DNA of 64,000 nucleotides from an uncultured Aquimarina sp. (lineage in GTDB: Bacteria; Bacteroidota; Bacteroidia; Flavobacteriales; Flavobacteriaceae), in NCBI GenBank assembly GCA_947500845.1, contig CANMTP010000005.1, positions 62,001-126,000 on the forward strand, read 5' to 3'. Made by a program: the position numbers and the translations under genes. The notes under the pieces were generated by a model, which worked only from the letters and a program-made list of their open reading frames with translations, was not told the DNA's origin and made no database searches. Position 1 is the first letter of the stretch. Each line of letters starts with the position of its first letter. This document shows positions 1 to 9,325 of this stretch, piece by piece.

Positions 1-1
1 A

Positions 2-238
2 TTAGACACAGGTACACTATTCAAGAAAACAACGCTTTGCACTTCAAAAGACAAATTATATGCTTTGGATGAGTTGTGCACCCTATTTGATATTAACAAA
101 CATGATCGACATACGGCTTCTGGCGATGCTTTCATTACAGGAATTGTTTTTTTAAAAATCTTGGCACAACTTTCAGCAACAAGAAAAACAACCCTAAAAA
201 GCCTGTTTTATAATCCAAATCGAAGAGGATTATTATAA
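2..238 (+). CDS. DnaQ-like 3'-5' exonuclease, C-terminal fragment
   Basis: The window opens inside this gene; 78 codons of one open frame are visible, ending at TAA. The segment DRHTASGDAFITG fits the Exo III motif of DEDDh exonucleases (H...D), the family of the DNA polymerase III epsilon subunit. Such proteins remove mismatched 3' nucleotides or trim DNA or RNA. The N-terminal DEDD residues lie upstream of the window, so the full domain content is unknown. About 90 bases separate it from the carboxylase operon and the two need not be functionally linked. The family call is fairly safe; the exact role is not. Confidence 0.6.
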   Translation, partial: LDTGTLFKKTTLCTSKDKLYALDELCTLFDINKHDRHTASGDAFITGIVFLKILAQLSATRKTTLKSLFYNPNRRGLL

Positions 239-328
239 AACTGTCAACGAACTCATAATTAATTTGCATTTACCACAAGAAATTATTCTCTTTAGTGTAA
301 AATTTTACAAGAAAAATAAATAATCGGG

Positions 329-814
329 ATGAGTGACAAATACAAGGTTAGGGTAAATGAGACTTTTGAGTTTGATCTTACCAATGAAAATATTTCGAAA
401 ATTGATGCATTACGCACTTCAAAAAACCAATATCATGTGCTTTTAGAGGCCAAATCATACCACACTGAAATAGTCGAAACAGACTTCAATAACAAAAAAT
501 ACACGGTAAAAGTAAATGGTAATAGCTACCAGGTTACCATTGCCAACGAGCTTGATATGCAAATCGCCGCAATGGGATTTTCTGTTGGGTCTTCAAAACA
601 AGTAAGTGCGATCAAGGCCCCAATGCCAGGTTTGTTGCTAGACATTCATGTAGAAGTGGATCAAGAGGTGAAAGAGAATGATCCAATATTGATCCTCGAA
701 GCCATGAAAATGGAAAATGTTATCCTTTCGCCAAGAGATGGAGTCATCAAATCTATTACAGCTAGCAAAGGTGATGCCGTAGATAAAGGACAAATGTTAA
801 TTGAATTCGCATAA
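329..814 (+). CDS. Biotin carboxyl carrier protein of acyl-CoA carboxylase
   Basis: A 161-residue biotin carrier. The C-terminal half (about residues 92-161) is a biotinyl domain with the canonical EAMKMEN motif; Lys127 is the expected biotinylation site, and APMPG at 97-101 is typical of the fold. The N-terminal half resembles the linker region of Bacteroidota carriers. It shuttles carboxybiotin between the biotin carboxylase encoded next (49 bases downstream) and the carboxyltransferase after that. This carrier-carboxylase-transferase order is typical of propionyl/methylmalonyl-CoA carboxylases in this phylum. The ATG at 329 is the first in frame and lies 90 bases past the previous gene. 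Confidence 0.9.
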   Translation: MSDKYKVRVNETFEFDLTNENISKIDALRTSKNQYHVLLEAKSYHTEIVETDFNNKKYTVKVNGNSYQVTIANELDMQIAAMGFSVGSSKQVSAIKAPMPGLLLDIHVEVDQEVKENDPILILEAMKMENVILSPRDGVIKSITASKGDAVDKGQMLIEFA

Positions 815-862
815 GCCCATTAGGGATATTAAATAGGACAAACAGTTCTAATAGAATATACT

Positions 863-2302
863 ATGAAAAAAATATTAGTTGCCAACAGAGGTGAAATTGC
901 TATACGAGTAATGACCACCGCACAAAAAATGGGTATAAAAACAGTGGCGGTCTATTCTACTGTTGACAGAAATGCTCCTCATATAAAATTTGCAGACGAA
1001 GCAGTATGTATAGGTGAAGCACCCTCTAGTCAATCCTATTTGTTAGGTTCAAAAATTATTGAAGTTGCTAAAAGATTGAATGTAGACGCTATCCACCCGG
1101 GATATGGATTTTTAAGTGAGAATGCCGATTTTGCCGAGGCTGTAGAAAAAAATGATCTCATATTTATAGGGCCAAAATCTAAGGCTATTAAAGTGATGGG
1201 TAGCAAACTTGCCGCCAAAGATGCTGTAAAAGCGTATAATATTCCTATGGTGCCTGGTATCGACAAAGCGATTACCGATGTAGATAAAGCCAAAACCATT
1301 GCGAGAGATATTGGATTTCCTATCTTGATTAAAGCCTCTGCAGGTGGCGGTGGTAAAGGCATGCGTGTCGTAGAAAAAGAAGAAGATCTGGAATCACAAA
1401 TGCAACGTGCTATAAGTGAAGCAATCTCGGCCTTTGGTGATGGTTCGGTGTTTATAGAAAAATATGTAGGTTCACCACGTCATATAGAAATACAAGTTAT
1501 GGCAGACAGTCACGGAAATACCATTCACCTTTTCGAAAGAGAATGTAGTGTACAGCGTCGTCATCAAAAAGTAGTTGAAGAAGCACCATCGGCAGTATTG
1601 ACTCCCAAGTTGCGAGAGGAAATGGGCCAGGCAGCCATAAAAGTAGCCAAAGCCTGTGACTACATAGGCGCAGGAACCGTTGAATTTTTGTTAGACGAAA
1701 ATCATAATTTCTATTTTCTTGAAATGAATACTCGTTTGCAGGTAGAACATCCCGTAACCGAACTTATTTCTGGAGTAGACCTGGTTGAACTTCAAATAAG
1801 AGTAGCAAGAGGAGAAGTGTTACCCATACAACAAGAAGACTTGAAGATCAATGGTCACGCATTAGAACTTCGCGTGTATGCCGAAGATCCCCTAAATGAC
1901 TTTTTACCAAGTGTTGGGCATTTAGATACTTATCAAATACCTGTCGGAGAAGGAATTCGTGTTGACAATGGTTTTGAAGAAGGCATGGATATCCCAATTT
2001 ATTATGATCCTATGCTTGCCAAGCTAATTACCTATGGTAAAACCCGAGAAGAAGCTATTCAACTTATGATTAAAGCTATTGGTGAGTATCAAGTTGAAGG
2101 GGTACAGACTACCCTACCCTTCGGAAAATTTGTATGTGAGCATGAGGCTTTCAGATCAGGAAACTTTGATACACATTTTGTAAAGAAATACTATTCTGCA
2201 GAAAAAATACAAGCTGCAACTGCCGAAGAAGCAAGAATTGCTGCACTAATTGCCCTAAAACATTACCAAAAAGATCAAAAAAAATTAAGACTACCGATTT
2301 GA
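863..2302 (+). CDS. accC: Biotin carboxylase subunit of acyl-CoA carboxylase
   Basis: A 479-residue ATP-grasp enzyme that carboxylates the biotin of the carrier protein using ATP and bicarbonate. Visible features are the N-terminal biotin carboxylase domain (KILVANRGEIA), the glycine-rich ATP loop around residues 158-168 (KASAGGGGKGM), and the catalytic segment EMNTRLQVEHPVTE with Arg291 and Glu295. The C-terminal biotin carboxylase domain follows to about residue 440. Length fits stand-alone biotin carboxylases (about 450) with a short extra tail. It sits between the carrier and carboxyltransferase genes, so it belongs to this acyl-CoA carboxylase rather than necessarily to fatty-acid synthesis. 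Confidence 0.93.
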   Translation: MKKILVANRGEIAIRVMTTAQKMGIKTVAVYSTVDRNAPHIKFADEAVCIGEAPSSQSYLLGSKIIEVAKRLNVDAIHPGYGFLSENADFAEAVEKNDLIFIGPKSKAIKVMGSKLAAKDAVKAYNIPMVPGIDKAITDVDKAKTIARDIGFPILIKASAGGGGKGMRVVEKEEDLESQMQRAISEAISAFGDGSVFIEKYVGSPRHIEIQVMADSHGNTIHLFERECSVQRRHQKVVEEAPSAVLTPKLREEMGQAAIKVAKACDYIGAGTVEFLLDENHNFYFLEMNTRLQVEHPVTELISGVDLVELQIRVARGEVLPIQQEDLKINGHALELRVYAEDPLNDFLPSVGHLDTYQIPVGEGIRVDNGFEEGMDIPIYYDPMLAKLITYGKTREEAIQLMIKAIGEYQVEGVQTTLPFGKFVCEHEAFRSGNFDTHFVKKYYSAEKIQAATAEEARIAALIALKHYQKDQKKLRLPI

Positions 2303-2404
2303 AGGCTTTAGGTTCTAGGTAGTAGGCTGTAGACTTCGAAAAGTGGCAGTGGATAAAAGGTATTTGAGTAGTAGGTAATTGAAGAACAATAAACTAACAA
2401 TTAA

Positions 2405-3946
2405 ATGGATTCACAAATAAAAACATTACAAGAAAAAATAGATCAGGCAAAGTTAGGTGGTGGTGAACATCGAATTGCAAAACAACATGAAAAGAAAAAA
2501 CTAACAGCCCGTGAGCGTGTAGCTTATGTATTGGATGAAGGTTCTTTTGAAGAGATAGGAATTCTTGTTACCCATCGAACCACAGATTTTGAAATGGATA
2601 AAGAAATCTATTATGGCGATGGAGTTGTTACAGGTTACGGAACCATCGAAGGCAGGTTAGTTTATATTTATGCCCAGGATTTTACAGTGTTTGGAGGTGC
2701 GCTATCTGAAACTCATGCTGAAAAGATTTGCAAGATCATGGACATGGCCGTTAAAATTGGAGCTCCTATTATTGGGCTTAATGATTCTGGTGGCGCAAGA
2801 ATACAAGAAGGTGTTCGTTCTTTGGGTGGCTATGCCGATATTTTTCATAGAAATGTGCAGGCTTCTGGAGTTATTCCTCAGATATCTGCGATTATGGGAC
2901 CCTGTGCCGGTGGTGCGGTATACTCTCCAGCCATGACTGATTTTACATTGATGGTTGAAGAAACCAGTTATATGTTTGTTACCGGACCTAACGTAGTTAA
3001 AACTGTAACCAATGAAGAAGTAACCTCTGAAGAATTGGGTGGAGCAAGCACGCACTCTACTAAATCCGGGGTAGCCCATGTGACTTCTAGCAATGATGTT
3101 GAATGTCTCGAAGATGTAAAGAAACTTTTAAGTTATCTACCGCAAAGTAATGCCGAATATCCACACAAATTGCCTTATTCCACAGATGAAGAAGTACGGG
3201 AACAACTCTCCAATGTTATTCCTGACAATCCTAATAAACCTTATGATATGCATGAGGTGATTGGTGGCATTATTGATGAGGATTCGTTCTATGAGATCCA
3301 TAAGGATTATGCAGAGAATATTATAGTAGGTTTTGCGCGTCTTGGTGGAAGAAGTATTGGAATCGTTGCCAATCAACCTATGTTTCTGGCAGGAGTGTTG
3401 GATGTAAATAGTTCTAAAAAAGCCGCCCGATTTACTCGTTTTTGCGATTGCTTTAATATCCCGTTGTTAGTGTTGGTAGATGTTCCCGGTTTCTTACCCG
3501 GAACCGATCAGGAATGGAATGGTATTATCGTTCACGGTGCCAAATTATTATATGCACTTAGCGAAGCCACAGTACCTAAAGTAACCGTGATCACTCGTAA
3601 AGCCTATGGGGGTGCTTATGATGTTATGAATTCAAAACATATTGGGGCCGATCTTAATTATGCCTGGCCAACGGCTGAAATTGCAGTAATGGGGGCCAAA
3701 GGAGCCAGTGAGATCATCTTTAGGAAAGAAATACAAGCAGCAGATGATCCCGCAGCCAAACTAACCGAAAAAGAAACAGAATATGCCGACAAATTTGCCA
3801 ATCCCTATCGTGCAGCACAACGCGGATTTATAGACGAAGTCATCTTACCCGAAAATACAAGACGTAAACTTTTAAAAGCATTTAGTATGCTTGAAGATAA
3901 AGTGGTAGATCAACCTAAACGTAAACATGGGAATATTCCTTTGTAG
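2405..3946 (+). CDS. pccB: Acyl-CoA carboxylase carboxyltransferase (propionyl-CoA type)
   Basis: A 513-residue carboxyltransferase of the crotonase superfamily with fused N and C halves, the usual length for PccB/MmdA proteins. The two oxyanion-hole regions are visible: [12 protein letters not shown] in the first half and [12 protein letters not shown] in the second. It transfers the carboxyl group from biotin to an acyl-CoA, most likely propionyl-CoA, giving methylmalonyl-CoA. It is the last gene of the three-gene operon; a 102-base spacer separates it from the carboxylase gene. Substrate choice is inferred from family length and gene order. The sodium-pump decarboxylase role of MmdA is less likely because no membrane beta subunit is nearby. 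Confidence 0.9.
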   Translation: MDSQIKTLQEKIDQAKLGGGEHRIAKQHEKKKLTARERVAYVLDEGSFEEIGILVTHRTTDFEMDKEIYYGDGVVTGYGTIEGRLVYIYAQDFTVFGGALSETHAEKICKIMDMAVKIGAPIIGLNDSGGARIQEGVRSLGGYADIFHRNVQASGVIPQISAIMGPCAGGAVYSPAMTDFTLMVEETSYMFVTGPNVVKTVTNEEVTSEELGGASTHSTKSGVAHVTSSNDVECLEDVKKLLSYLPQSNAEYPHKLPYSTDEEVREQLSNVIPDNPNKPYDMHEVIGGIIDEDSFYEIHKDYAENIIVGFARLGGRSIGIVANQPMFLAGVLDVNSSKKAARFTRFCDCFNIPLLVLVDVPGFLPGTDQEWNGIIVHGAKLLYALSEATVPKVTVITRKAYGGAYDVMNSKHIGADLNYAWPTAEIAVMGAKGASEIIFRKEIQAADDPAAKLTEKETEYADKFANPYRAAQRGFIDEVILPENTRRKLLKAFSMLEDKVVDQPKRKHGNIPL

Positions 3947-4001
3947 TAAAGCTTTTATGATTACATAAATCTTATTCTTTTTTAAACTTGCGCAACACGT
4001 A

Positions 4002-4580
4002 TTATCGACGTAATGTGTTATTTTTTAATGGAATTGAAATTCCAAGTGCAAATGCTCCGGTATACTGTTCTACAGTAGGTTGGAAGTAATAGGTCAAACC
4101 TAAGTCAAAGTTATTATTACGTCCTAACTCTAACCCGAAAGAAAAAGGTATGTGATAGATAAATCCGTTCTTACTAATATTGGTAAAAGCTGTAAAAGTT
4201 CTAAATTCTCCAAACGATCCGCCTAAACCGATTTCCATGTATGGTGCCACCCATGGAATAGGTGCCCTTATCCTTCCTTTTCCACCAATCAGAAAAGCTT
4301 TGGATGTTGCTTTTTCATTCGTTGGATTGTCATTAATATCTTTTCCGTTAGAACTTGTCAGGATCAAACCTGCATATGGCTTCAGTTCAAACCAGGATGT
4401 GATCCTCATTACGTATTCACCTTGTAGAAAAAATCCATCATCGGCAATTTCATCAACACTATCATAGGGTGTACTCAGCCCATATCCAATTTGAGCAGTA
4501 ATAGATCTTTCTTTTACAAATTGTGCTGGTAATTGATTCGAGGTCAAAAATGTTATAAGTAGAAAAAGTAGGTTTTTCAT
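4002..4580 (-). CDS. Outer-membrane beta-barrel protein, small porin-like
   Basis: A 192-residue exported protein. It starts with a clear signal peptide (MKNLLFLLITFLTSNQLPAQ) followed by alternating hydrophobic/polar strands ending in an aromatic-rich C terminus, as in the OmpW/OprF-like small barrels of Bacteroidota. Strand-like segments such as YYFQPTVEQYTG and FSFGLELGRN are visible. It converges with the carboxylase operon (55 bases between stops). Substrate or role cannot be told from the sequence; it may be purely structural. Confidence 0.65.
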   Translation of the reverse strand: MKNLLFLLITFLTSNQLPAQFVKERSITAQIGYGLSTPYDSVDEIADDGFFLQGEYVMRITSWFELKPYAGLILTSSNGKDINDNPTNEKATSKAFLIGGKGRIRAPIPWVAPYMEIGLGGSFGEFRTFTAFTNISKNGFIYHIPFSFGLELGRNNNFDLGLTYYFQPTVEQYTGAFALGISIPLKNNTLRR

Positions 4581-4885
4581 AATATACTTTATATATTTAT
4601 TTGAGATCAGTTGTTAATTTAAACCAATTTGATGAATATAAACCTAATAAAAATCTTTTGAATTTTCATAAACGCGTCCAGACCAAAAATTAAATTTGGG
4701 GTATTGAAATCAAATGTTATTTATATTCATGCTGCTTTGATTCCTATTTAATTACATTTATTAATCACACTATTTTCGATATTACCAAGTATTATTTTTT
4801 TACATTAAATTTTTTTGTCTCCACACTTGTTTCAATCTCCCACTACTCTTCCCTAACTACTCGTCATAATAAATTCCTATTTTTG
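4581..4885. other. AT-rich intergenic region, no gene seen
   Basis: About 305 bases without a usable reading frame on either strand. It must hold the promoter of the outer-membrane protein gene to its left, but no convincing -33/-7 pair was resolved on that strand. A TAAATTTG box-like string near 4690 lies on the plus strand, where no gene follows. The right edge touches the decayed DUF4386 gene. Confidence 0.5.
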
Positions 4886-5276
4886 TTAAAAAAGCGCTCG
4901 AAATACTTTCAGATAAGCCAGATTACTTACAAGGTGAACAATATCAATATAATTTAATATTACGATTCCTAAAAAAATAGTATAAACTAGTCTTAACCAT
5001 GCCATGAGCAATGAGAGGTCTTGGTGTATTGGTTTGAGAAAAGCATGAAGTAACCATGCTACTAAAATATCACAAAAAAGGACAATTAAAAGTCCAAAAA
5101 ATCCCAATACGGAATTGCATTGCGTTTGTTCGAATATTGCTTACTGTTCGATTTGTATTTCCTATTTCAATAAGTTTGTCAAAAACAAAATAATCAGAAA
5201 TAATCCATGATAACGTCATGATGAGTAATCCTAAACCCTAGACTAATACAGCTTTTTTTAATGGCATATTCTTCAT
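4886..5276 (-). pseudogene. Decayed DUF4386-family membrane protein gene
   Basis: Reading from an ATG at 5276 gives MKNMPLKKAVLV, then an in-frame TAG at codon 13, then a continuing membrane-like sequence that resembles DUF4386 (ISDYFVFDKLIE...). At about 5095 a T-run shifts the frame by one base; in the new frame the protein continues (FGLLIVLFCDILVAWLLHAF, then SLLMAWLRLVYTIFLG), a stretch characteristic of DUF4386. The frame closes at 4886 after roughly 130 residues in total, whereas the family is usually well over 200. Three separate lesions (stop, frameshift, truncation) make a live gene unlikely. It lies at the low-coordinate end of the cassette-like array. The family assignment is from memory of the motif. 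Confidence 0.65.
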
Positions 5277-5280
5277 GGTA

Positions 5281-5330
5281 CAACGTATTTAACTTCTCAA
5301 TAACGCACATGGGTTAGTATAAAATGCGTT
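5281..5330 (-). other. Short junction with inverted repeat, attC-like (weak)
   Basis: The spacer between the DUF4386 remnant and the GNAT gene begins CAACGTATTT, as does the far end of the next repeat near 6338. It contains the arms AACGCA (5302-5307) and TGCGTT (5325-5330) around a GTTAG. The layout resembles the better short junctions at 10600, 15381 and 18915, but the arms are only six bases. It may mark the edge of the array. Confidence 0.3.
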
Positions 5331-5866
5331 TAATGGCGTTTATTTTTTGTTATAAGCTTTTTGTCACACCAATACCAGAGCGCATCTTCACTTCCAAGTT
5401 CATAGGGAGCAAATTTATCGAATTCCATCCCAACTTTTTCCATCACTCTCATCGATGCCTTATTTTCATTCATTGCAATTGCAACTATCTTTCCTAATTT
5501 GAGCGAATCAAATCCGTAATTTAAAATTGCACGAGATGCCTCCGTTGCTATACCTAATCCCCAATATTCAGGCATGAATCTATAACCAAGATCAATTTCA
5601 TCAAATTCTGGCAAATATGCCAATCCTGCCCAACCGACAAATTGCTTTCCACTTTTTAATAGTGTAGCCCATCTACCAAATCCATATTTTTTATAGTCAA
5701 TAATTCTTTTCTCTATCATCTCTTCTATTTCTTCTACAGATTTTACCACAGGTTCTCCCGTATATTTTTGTACCGCTGGATCAGAATGCAATTTAAATAG
5801 TGCCTCTTTATCATCAAAAGTAATTTCTCTTAATAATAATCTTTCTGTCTCGATTAAAATTTTCAT
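5330..5866 (-). CDS. GNAT-family N-acetyltransferase (RimJ/RimL type)
   Basis: A 178-residue acetyltransferase whose beginning (TERLLLREITFDDKEALFKL) and acetyl-CoA loop (GLGIATEASRAI) match the RimJ/RimL-like branch of the GNAT superfamily. These enzymes transfer an acetyl group from acetyl-CoA to an amine: protein N termini, antibiotics or small metabolites. No signal peptide, so cytoplasmic. It is a single-gene unit at the low-coordinate end of the array, bounded by a short junction on one side and a long repeat on the other. The real substrate is unknown. Confidence 0.8.
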   Translation of the reverse strand: MKILIETERLLLREITFDDKEALFKLHSDPAVQKYTGEPVVKSVEEIEEMIEKRIIDYKKYGFGRWATLLKSGKQFVGWAGLAYLPEFDEIDLGYRFMPEYWGLGIATEASRAILNYGFDSLKLGKIVAIAMNENKASMRVMEKVGMEFDKFAPYELGSEDALWYWCDKKLITKNKRH

Positions 5867-5881
5867 TTTATTGCTTCTAAG

Positions 5882-6345
5882 AATTGTATAATAACAATTG
5901 CCATTATTTCTAGTACATAAAAATACTTAAAAGTATTTGTATTTGTTTGCCATTGCTCCTGTTATACCTCTCAAAAAAAGGTAGAGCAGATTGAGAATTT
6001 CCGCAATCCAAGTAAACAACCTCGGGACTTCCAAGCATGTTTCTTGATTGCCTTCCAGAAATCAGGCAAACAAATGTATATATCTATCTGCCATTGAATC
6101 CAATCTAAAAAAGTACTTTTAATTCAACAGAAACACTGTACATAGTCAGGCAGGGGTGCCGGGTTTTGTGTATTTTACCATTAAAATCGTTTCTAAGGCC
6201 TTAAACAAACTGTTTAGAACAACTTTATCTTCTTAAAATACTATAATATGACCCATACAAATCATCGCTTACATCTAAGATGTGGAATCGGATTATTACT
6301 TTTTAAGTACCTGTACAAGAGTTCCTGTTGTTGTACAACGTATTT
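5882..6345 (-). repeat. Array spacer repeat, type A copy 1 (subtype A1)
   Basis: About 460 bases shared, with divergence, with spacers at 7033, 13903 and 21583. Recognisable blocks are a TATTTC...AAAAATACTTAAAA start, CATTGCTCCT, the GTCAGGCAGG centre, TGTTTAGAACAACTTTATC, and the TACAA-GTT ending before the next gene. This is one of the more diverged copies (the GCGCTTTAGAGAT block is degraded). It lies between the GNAT gene and a 60-residue gene, in the same orientation as all other copies. No gene is seen inside it. Confidence 0.75.
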
Positions 6346-6356
6346 TTTTTATGCTG

Positions 6357-6539
6357 TCAGTCCTTTTTATGTTCTTGTTCAGTATAATTATGATTCCCGC
6401 TAATCATTTTATTTTCGTCATACATTGCATTTGACATCCCAAGCATAATGGCAGTAATTATTAATATAATTTTTCTTTTTATCCAATTAAAAATTTGTTT
6501 GGATTTCTCCAAATTTGTTTTATTCTTTCGTTTATACAT
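6357..6539 (-). CDS. Small membrane-anchored or exported peptide, uncharacterised
   Basis: A 60-residue frame directly between a repeat and the next small gene. A lysine-rich N terminus (MYKRKNKTNLEKSKQ) precedes one hydrophobic segment (IILIITAIMLGMSNA, about residues 29-43), then a polar tail. The profile fits either a single-pass inner-membrane peptide or a secreted peptide with a long n-region. No family is recognised. It is placed and oriented like the other array genes, the main argument for its being real. It could be spurious. Confidence 0.35.
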   Translation of the reverse strand: MYKRKNKTNLEKSKQIFNWIKRKIILIITAIMLGMSNAMYDENKMISGNHNYTEQEHKKD

Positions 6540-6620
6540 TTTAGTAATGATAAATTATTTAGACATTTGTTTTATCATTTTATGCAGTAAAGCATATTCG
6601 CATAGAAAGCAAAATCTGTT

Positions 6621-6989
6621 CTAGGCTATGTATAAACTTGTATATTGATTGCTGGATACGTATTTTTTATGTAAGAAAACGTGCAGAGCTATTATTGAAC
6701 TTATTCTTTGATACCGATCAATTTGCACATCAAAGATTCTTGTAATTTTAGCACTATAAAAATCTCGTAGGTTGAGATATGTAATGAGCGTAAAAAATAT
6801 ATTTTTTGATAGAAGCTGTCTGCCGTAAACATATAATTCCGAATATTTATGCCTAAATTCCTTTCGGGTATTGACATCTGAAACTTGATGATAGTTTGAA
6901 GAATTGATTTGAGAATATAGAGCACATTCGTTAACCGTCAGACCAAAAATCAGAAGGAAGGAAATCAGATATTTTATATACTTTTTCAA
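6621..6989 (-). CDS. Exported protein of unknown function
   Basis: A 122-residue protein with an N-terminal signal peptide (KKYIKYLISFLLIFGLTVN, residues 2-20). The mature part is rich in Tyr, Arg and Ile with no recognised family. It is separated by 81 bases from the 60-residue gene downstream and may form a unit with it. A repeat (type A copy 2) lies upstream. A competing frame over the same bases lacks a signal peptide and was not chosen. No functional clue beyond likely export. Confidence 0.4.
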   Translation of the reverse strand: MKKYIKYLISFLLIFGLTVNECALYSQINSSNYHQVSDVNTRKEFRHKYSELYVYGRQLLSKNIFFTLITYLNLRDFYSAKITRIFDVQIDRYQRISSIIALHVFLHKKYVSSNQYTSLYIA

Positions 6990-7032
6990 ATTATTGATTC
7001 AAATTATCAATTTCGGGCAACATATTGACCAA

Positions 7033-7482
7033 CAATTATAGAATAGCAGTTGCTATTATTTCCATTGTATAAAAATACTTAAAACATTTGTATCTCTCTA
7101 CCAATGCTCCTATAATACATCTAAAAATTTGCAAACCAGATTGAGAACTTCTACGGTCCAAGTAAACTACCTCAGGACTAGAAAGTGTGTTTTTGTTGAT
7201 AGCGCTTTAGAGATTGGCAAACGAGCGTACGTATTTATCCGTTATTACTTACCAGCTTAGCATATGTTTGACATTTACCAGAAACACTGTACATAGTCAG
7301 GCAGGGTGCCTGGTTTTGTGTATTTTCTCATTAAAACCCCGTCTAAGGCCTTAAATAAGCTGTTTAGAACAACTTTATCTTCTTAAAATATTACAATACG
7401 ACTTATACAAATCATTGCTTAAACCGAAGATGTGGAATCCGATAGTTATTTTTTAAGGACTTGTACAACAGTTACCGTTATT
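7033..7482 (-). repeat. Array spacer repeat, type A copy 2 (subtype A1)
   Basis: About 450 bases, same orientation as copy 1. It carries the blocks CATCTAAAAATTTGCAAACC, GCGCTTTAGAGAT, GTCAGGCAGGGTGCC and AGATGTGGAATCCGAT, and ends TACAACAGTTACCGTTATTAG. The ends again show an AACAATT start and a GTT(A/G)-type finish. A further 130 bases to the sigma-factor stop codon hold nothing recognisable. Confidence 0.8.
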
Positions 7483-7610
7483 AGCCCCCGTTCTTATTCT
7501 GACTCTATTCTATATTTTGAAGGTGTCAATCCTGTTTTCTTTTTGCATTTAGTACAAATGATGTTTTCATCTGCTTTACCATAATTTTAATCTATAACAA
7601 AAATTCCTAC

Positions 7611-8501
7611 TTACTCTTCTAAATTAAATGTGTTCTTGAGATTGTCGTTATTGATTATTTTTTCCACAATATTTTCCGTTTTCTGTGAAATTTTAAATGG
7701 ATGTTCTTTGTATAGTTTGGCATAGATATCATCAATAGTCATTAATGTTTCTTCCAAATTTCTTTCTGAAAAATCTATGATCCTTTTCTGATAATTACTC
7801 TGCCATTTTAAGTCCTCAGGATTTACCCAACCATTTGCAATAAATCCTTTGGTTTTTTTTGGGCATCGACAGGGATTATTTGTGTTTACCAGTCCACATT
7901 TATTGTGCATCCATTGATAAAGATCATTTCTTGCTCTGGATAACTTTTTTCTAAAGTTTGCCTGACTTATATTGAAGATTTCACTACCTAAATTATGGTC
8001 TATTTCAAAAAGTTCACCTACAATATAAATGAGCCTTTGCTCTCTGTCAAGACACATTAACATTCCCGCCATACAAGAAACTTTACTTTCTTCGATCTCT
8101 TGTTGCATTTCTTTTTCTTCTGCCTGTGTCAGTTGGATTTCTGGTGTTTCTCTTATATAATCGAAAAATACATCGAAACTGGTTACCAAGGTTTCGTATT
8201 TCTGTTTTTTGGTGTTAAGAAAATGGTTGAACGTAATTCTATAAAGCCACGTCCTAAATCTTCCTTTTGTGCTATCGTATTGAGAAAGGTTAGTCACCAA
8301 TTTTATTAGTATTTCCTGCGTAATATCCTCTGCATCAGCAATATTATTCACCATTTTTAAGGCAATATTGAAAATATATTGTTGGTGATTTTCAATCAGT
8401 TTACTCAAACTATTTCGATTGCCATTTACGGCCAAATGAATCAGTTCCAAATCTTTTTGGTCTGAATAACTGTTTTGGCCGAATGGATTTACAGTTCTCA
8501 T
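7611..8501 (-). CDS. ECF-type sigma factor with C-terminal extension
   Basis: A 296-residue sigma-70-family protein. Region 2 spans about residues 25-100 (ADAEDITQEILIKL and GRFRTWLYRITFNHFLN), and region 4 about 140-195. After the helix-turn-helix comes a roughly 95-residue extension with a cysteine cluster (Cys202, Cys211, Cys213 in NPCRCPKKTKG) that could bind metal, followed by a helical tail. Usual ECF factors are about 170-200 residues. It is the last gene of a tightly coupled four-gene operon and overlaps the preceding stop by ATGA. No classical anti-sigma gene is adjacent; the extension may regulate the protein itself. Which promoters it reads is unknown. Confidence 0.82.
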   Translation of the reverse strand: MRTVNPFGQNSYSDQKDLELIHLAVNGNRNSLSKLIENHQQYIFNIALKMVNNIADAEDITQEILIKLVTNLSQYDSTKGRFRTWLYRITFNHFLNTKKQKYETLVTSFDVFFDYIRETPEIQLTQAEEKEMQQEIEESKVSCMAGMLMCLDREQRLIYIVGELFEIDHNLGSEIFNISQANFRKKLSRARNDLYQWMHNKCGLVNTNNPCRCPKKTKGFIANGWVNPEDLKWQSNYQKRIIDFSERNLEETLMTIDDIYAKLYKEHPFKISQKTENIVEKIINNDNLKNTFNLEE

Positions 8502-8917
8502 AACTTAAATATCGTTATTTTATAGTTAATTCCACCAAATTGATAAAAGCCATTTGCCTGACCATCTTTTTCAAACTTAAAATAAAGATCGCCTTGGTAA
8601 ATATTTCCACTATCTGCCACTGTTTTCCAACCACCTTCATACCTTTTACTTTTAAGGTTAAGCAAAAGTGTCATTTCTCCATTTCTTTTTTCACCTTCAG
8701 AATTATATGCGTACTCAATGTGTAAAGCACCTTTATCAGATAGGGTTGCATTTGGAATTGTTGCGATTCCTGCCGACTGAATATCCATTTGGTAGGTTTT
8801 GTGATCTAAAACAAACGTTTTGACAAAATCATTTTGTTCCATTTTATGCTGAGCTTTAAGATTATTACTATTCAAAAGTGTAATTGATGTTATAATTAGA
8901 AAGATTACTTTTTTCAT
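8498..8917 (-). CDS. Exported protein in the sigma-factor operon
   Basis: A 139-residue protein with a signal peptide (about residues 1-22, ending near NLKAQ) and a small, probably beta-rich mature domain (EGGWKTVADSGNIYQGDLYF). No family is recognised. The start codon overlaps the stop of the SRPBCC gene, and its own stop overlaps the sigma-factor start by ATGA, so translation is probably coupled. Periplasmic or surface location is inferred from the signal peptide. Confidence 0.6.
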   Translation of the reverse strand: MKKVIFLIITSITLLNSNNLKAQHKMEQNDFVKTFVLDHKTYQMDIQSAGIATIPNATLSDKGALHIEYAYNSEGEKRNGEMTLLLNLKSKRYEGGWKTVADSGNIYQGDLYFKFEKDGQANGFYQFGGINYKITIFKL

Positions 8918-9321
8918 TTTGATATGGTTTCAAGTCCATTGGCACCTGCTTGATACAAATCCTTAATAGCTTGTGCTACCATTGGGAATTGACTTTCGTC
9001 TTCAATATCAAAATCAATATTCCAAATTAGTTCTGTACCACCATTTTTTGTAAGTACTTTCATCGTTCCTACAACGTTGTGAATTGGTAGCAAGGGCTGT
9101 TCGTCTATCACGTATTGAAACATTTTATTGGCATTGTCAATTATTAAAATAGTTTCTTTCAAATCGCCTTGTTCAGTAGTACAAATCCTTTTGTTTCCTT
9201 CAAAACTACAAGAAGTAATTATCGGTAGCCATTCATTTACACCTGAGGCTTTACTTATTATTGTCCAAACCTTTTCAGGGTTTGCATTCAATTTGTGAGA
9301 TGTTTCGATAGTTTTTTTCAT
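8914..9321 (-). CDS. SRPBCC-superfamily (polyketide cyclase/START-like) protein
   Basis: A protein of about 135 residues with the START-like opening ETSHKLNANPEKVWTIISKA and a core GTELIWNIDFDIEDES, typical of polyketide-cyclase/dehydrase-type ligand-binding folds. Such proteins bind hydrophobic ligands in a deep pocket and are not always enzymes. I prefer the ATG at 9321, five bases after the DUF2892 gene's stop; an in-frame ATG at 9345 would overlap that gene by 20 bases. Cytoplasmic. Confidence 0.7.
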   Translation of the reverse strand: MKKTIETSHKLNANPEKVWTIISKASGVNEWLPIITSCSFEGNKRICTTEQGDLKETILIIDNANKMFQYVIDEQPLLPIHNVVGTMKVLTKNGGTELIWNIDFDIEDESQFPMVAQAIKDLYQAGANGLETISK

Positions 9322-9325
9322 GTTT

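Noticed and set aside
1036..1362. Minus-strand frame within the biotin carboxylase gene
   Set aside because: Fully covered by a well-conserved gene on the other strand; compositional shadow.
6701..6925. Alternative 74-codon frame overlapping the exported protein at 6621-6989
   Set aside because: The longer frame begins with a proper signal peptide; this one does not.
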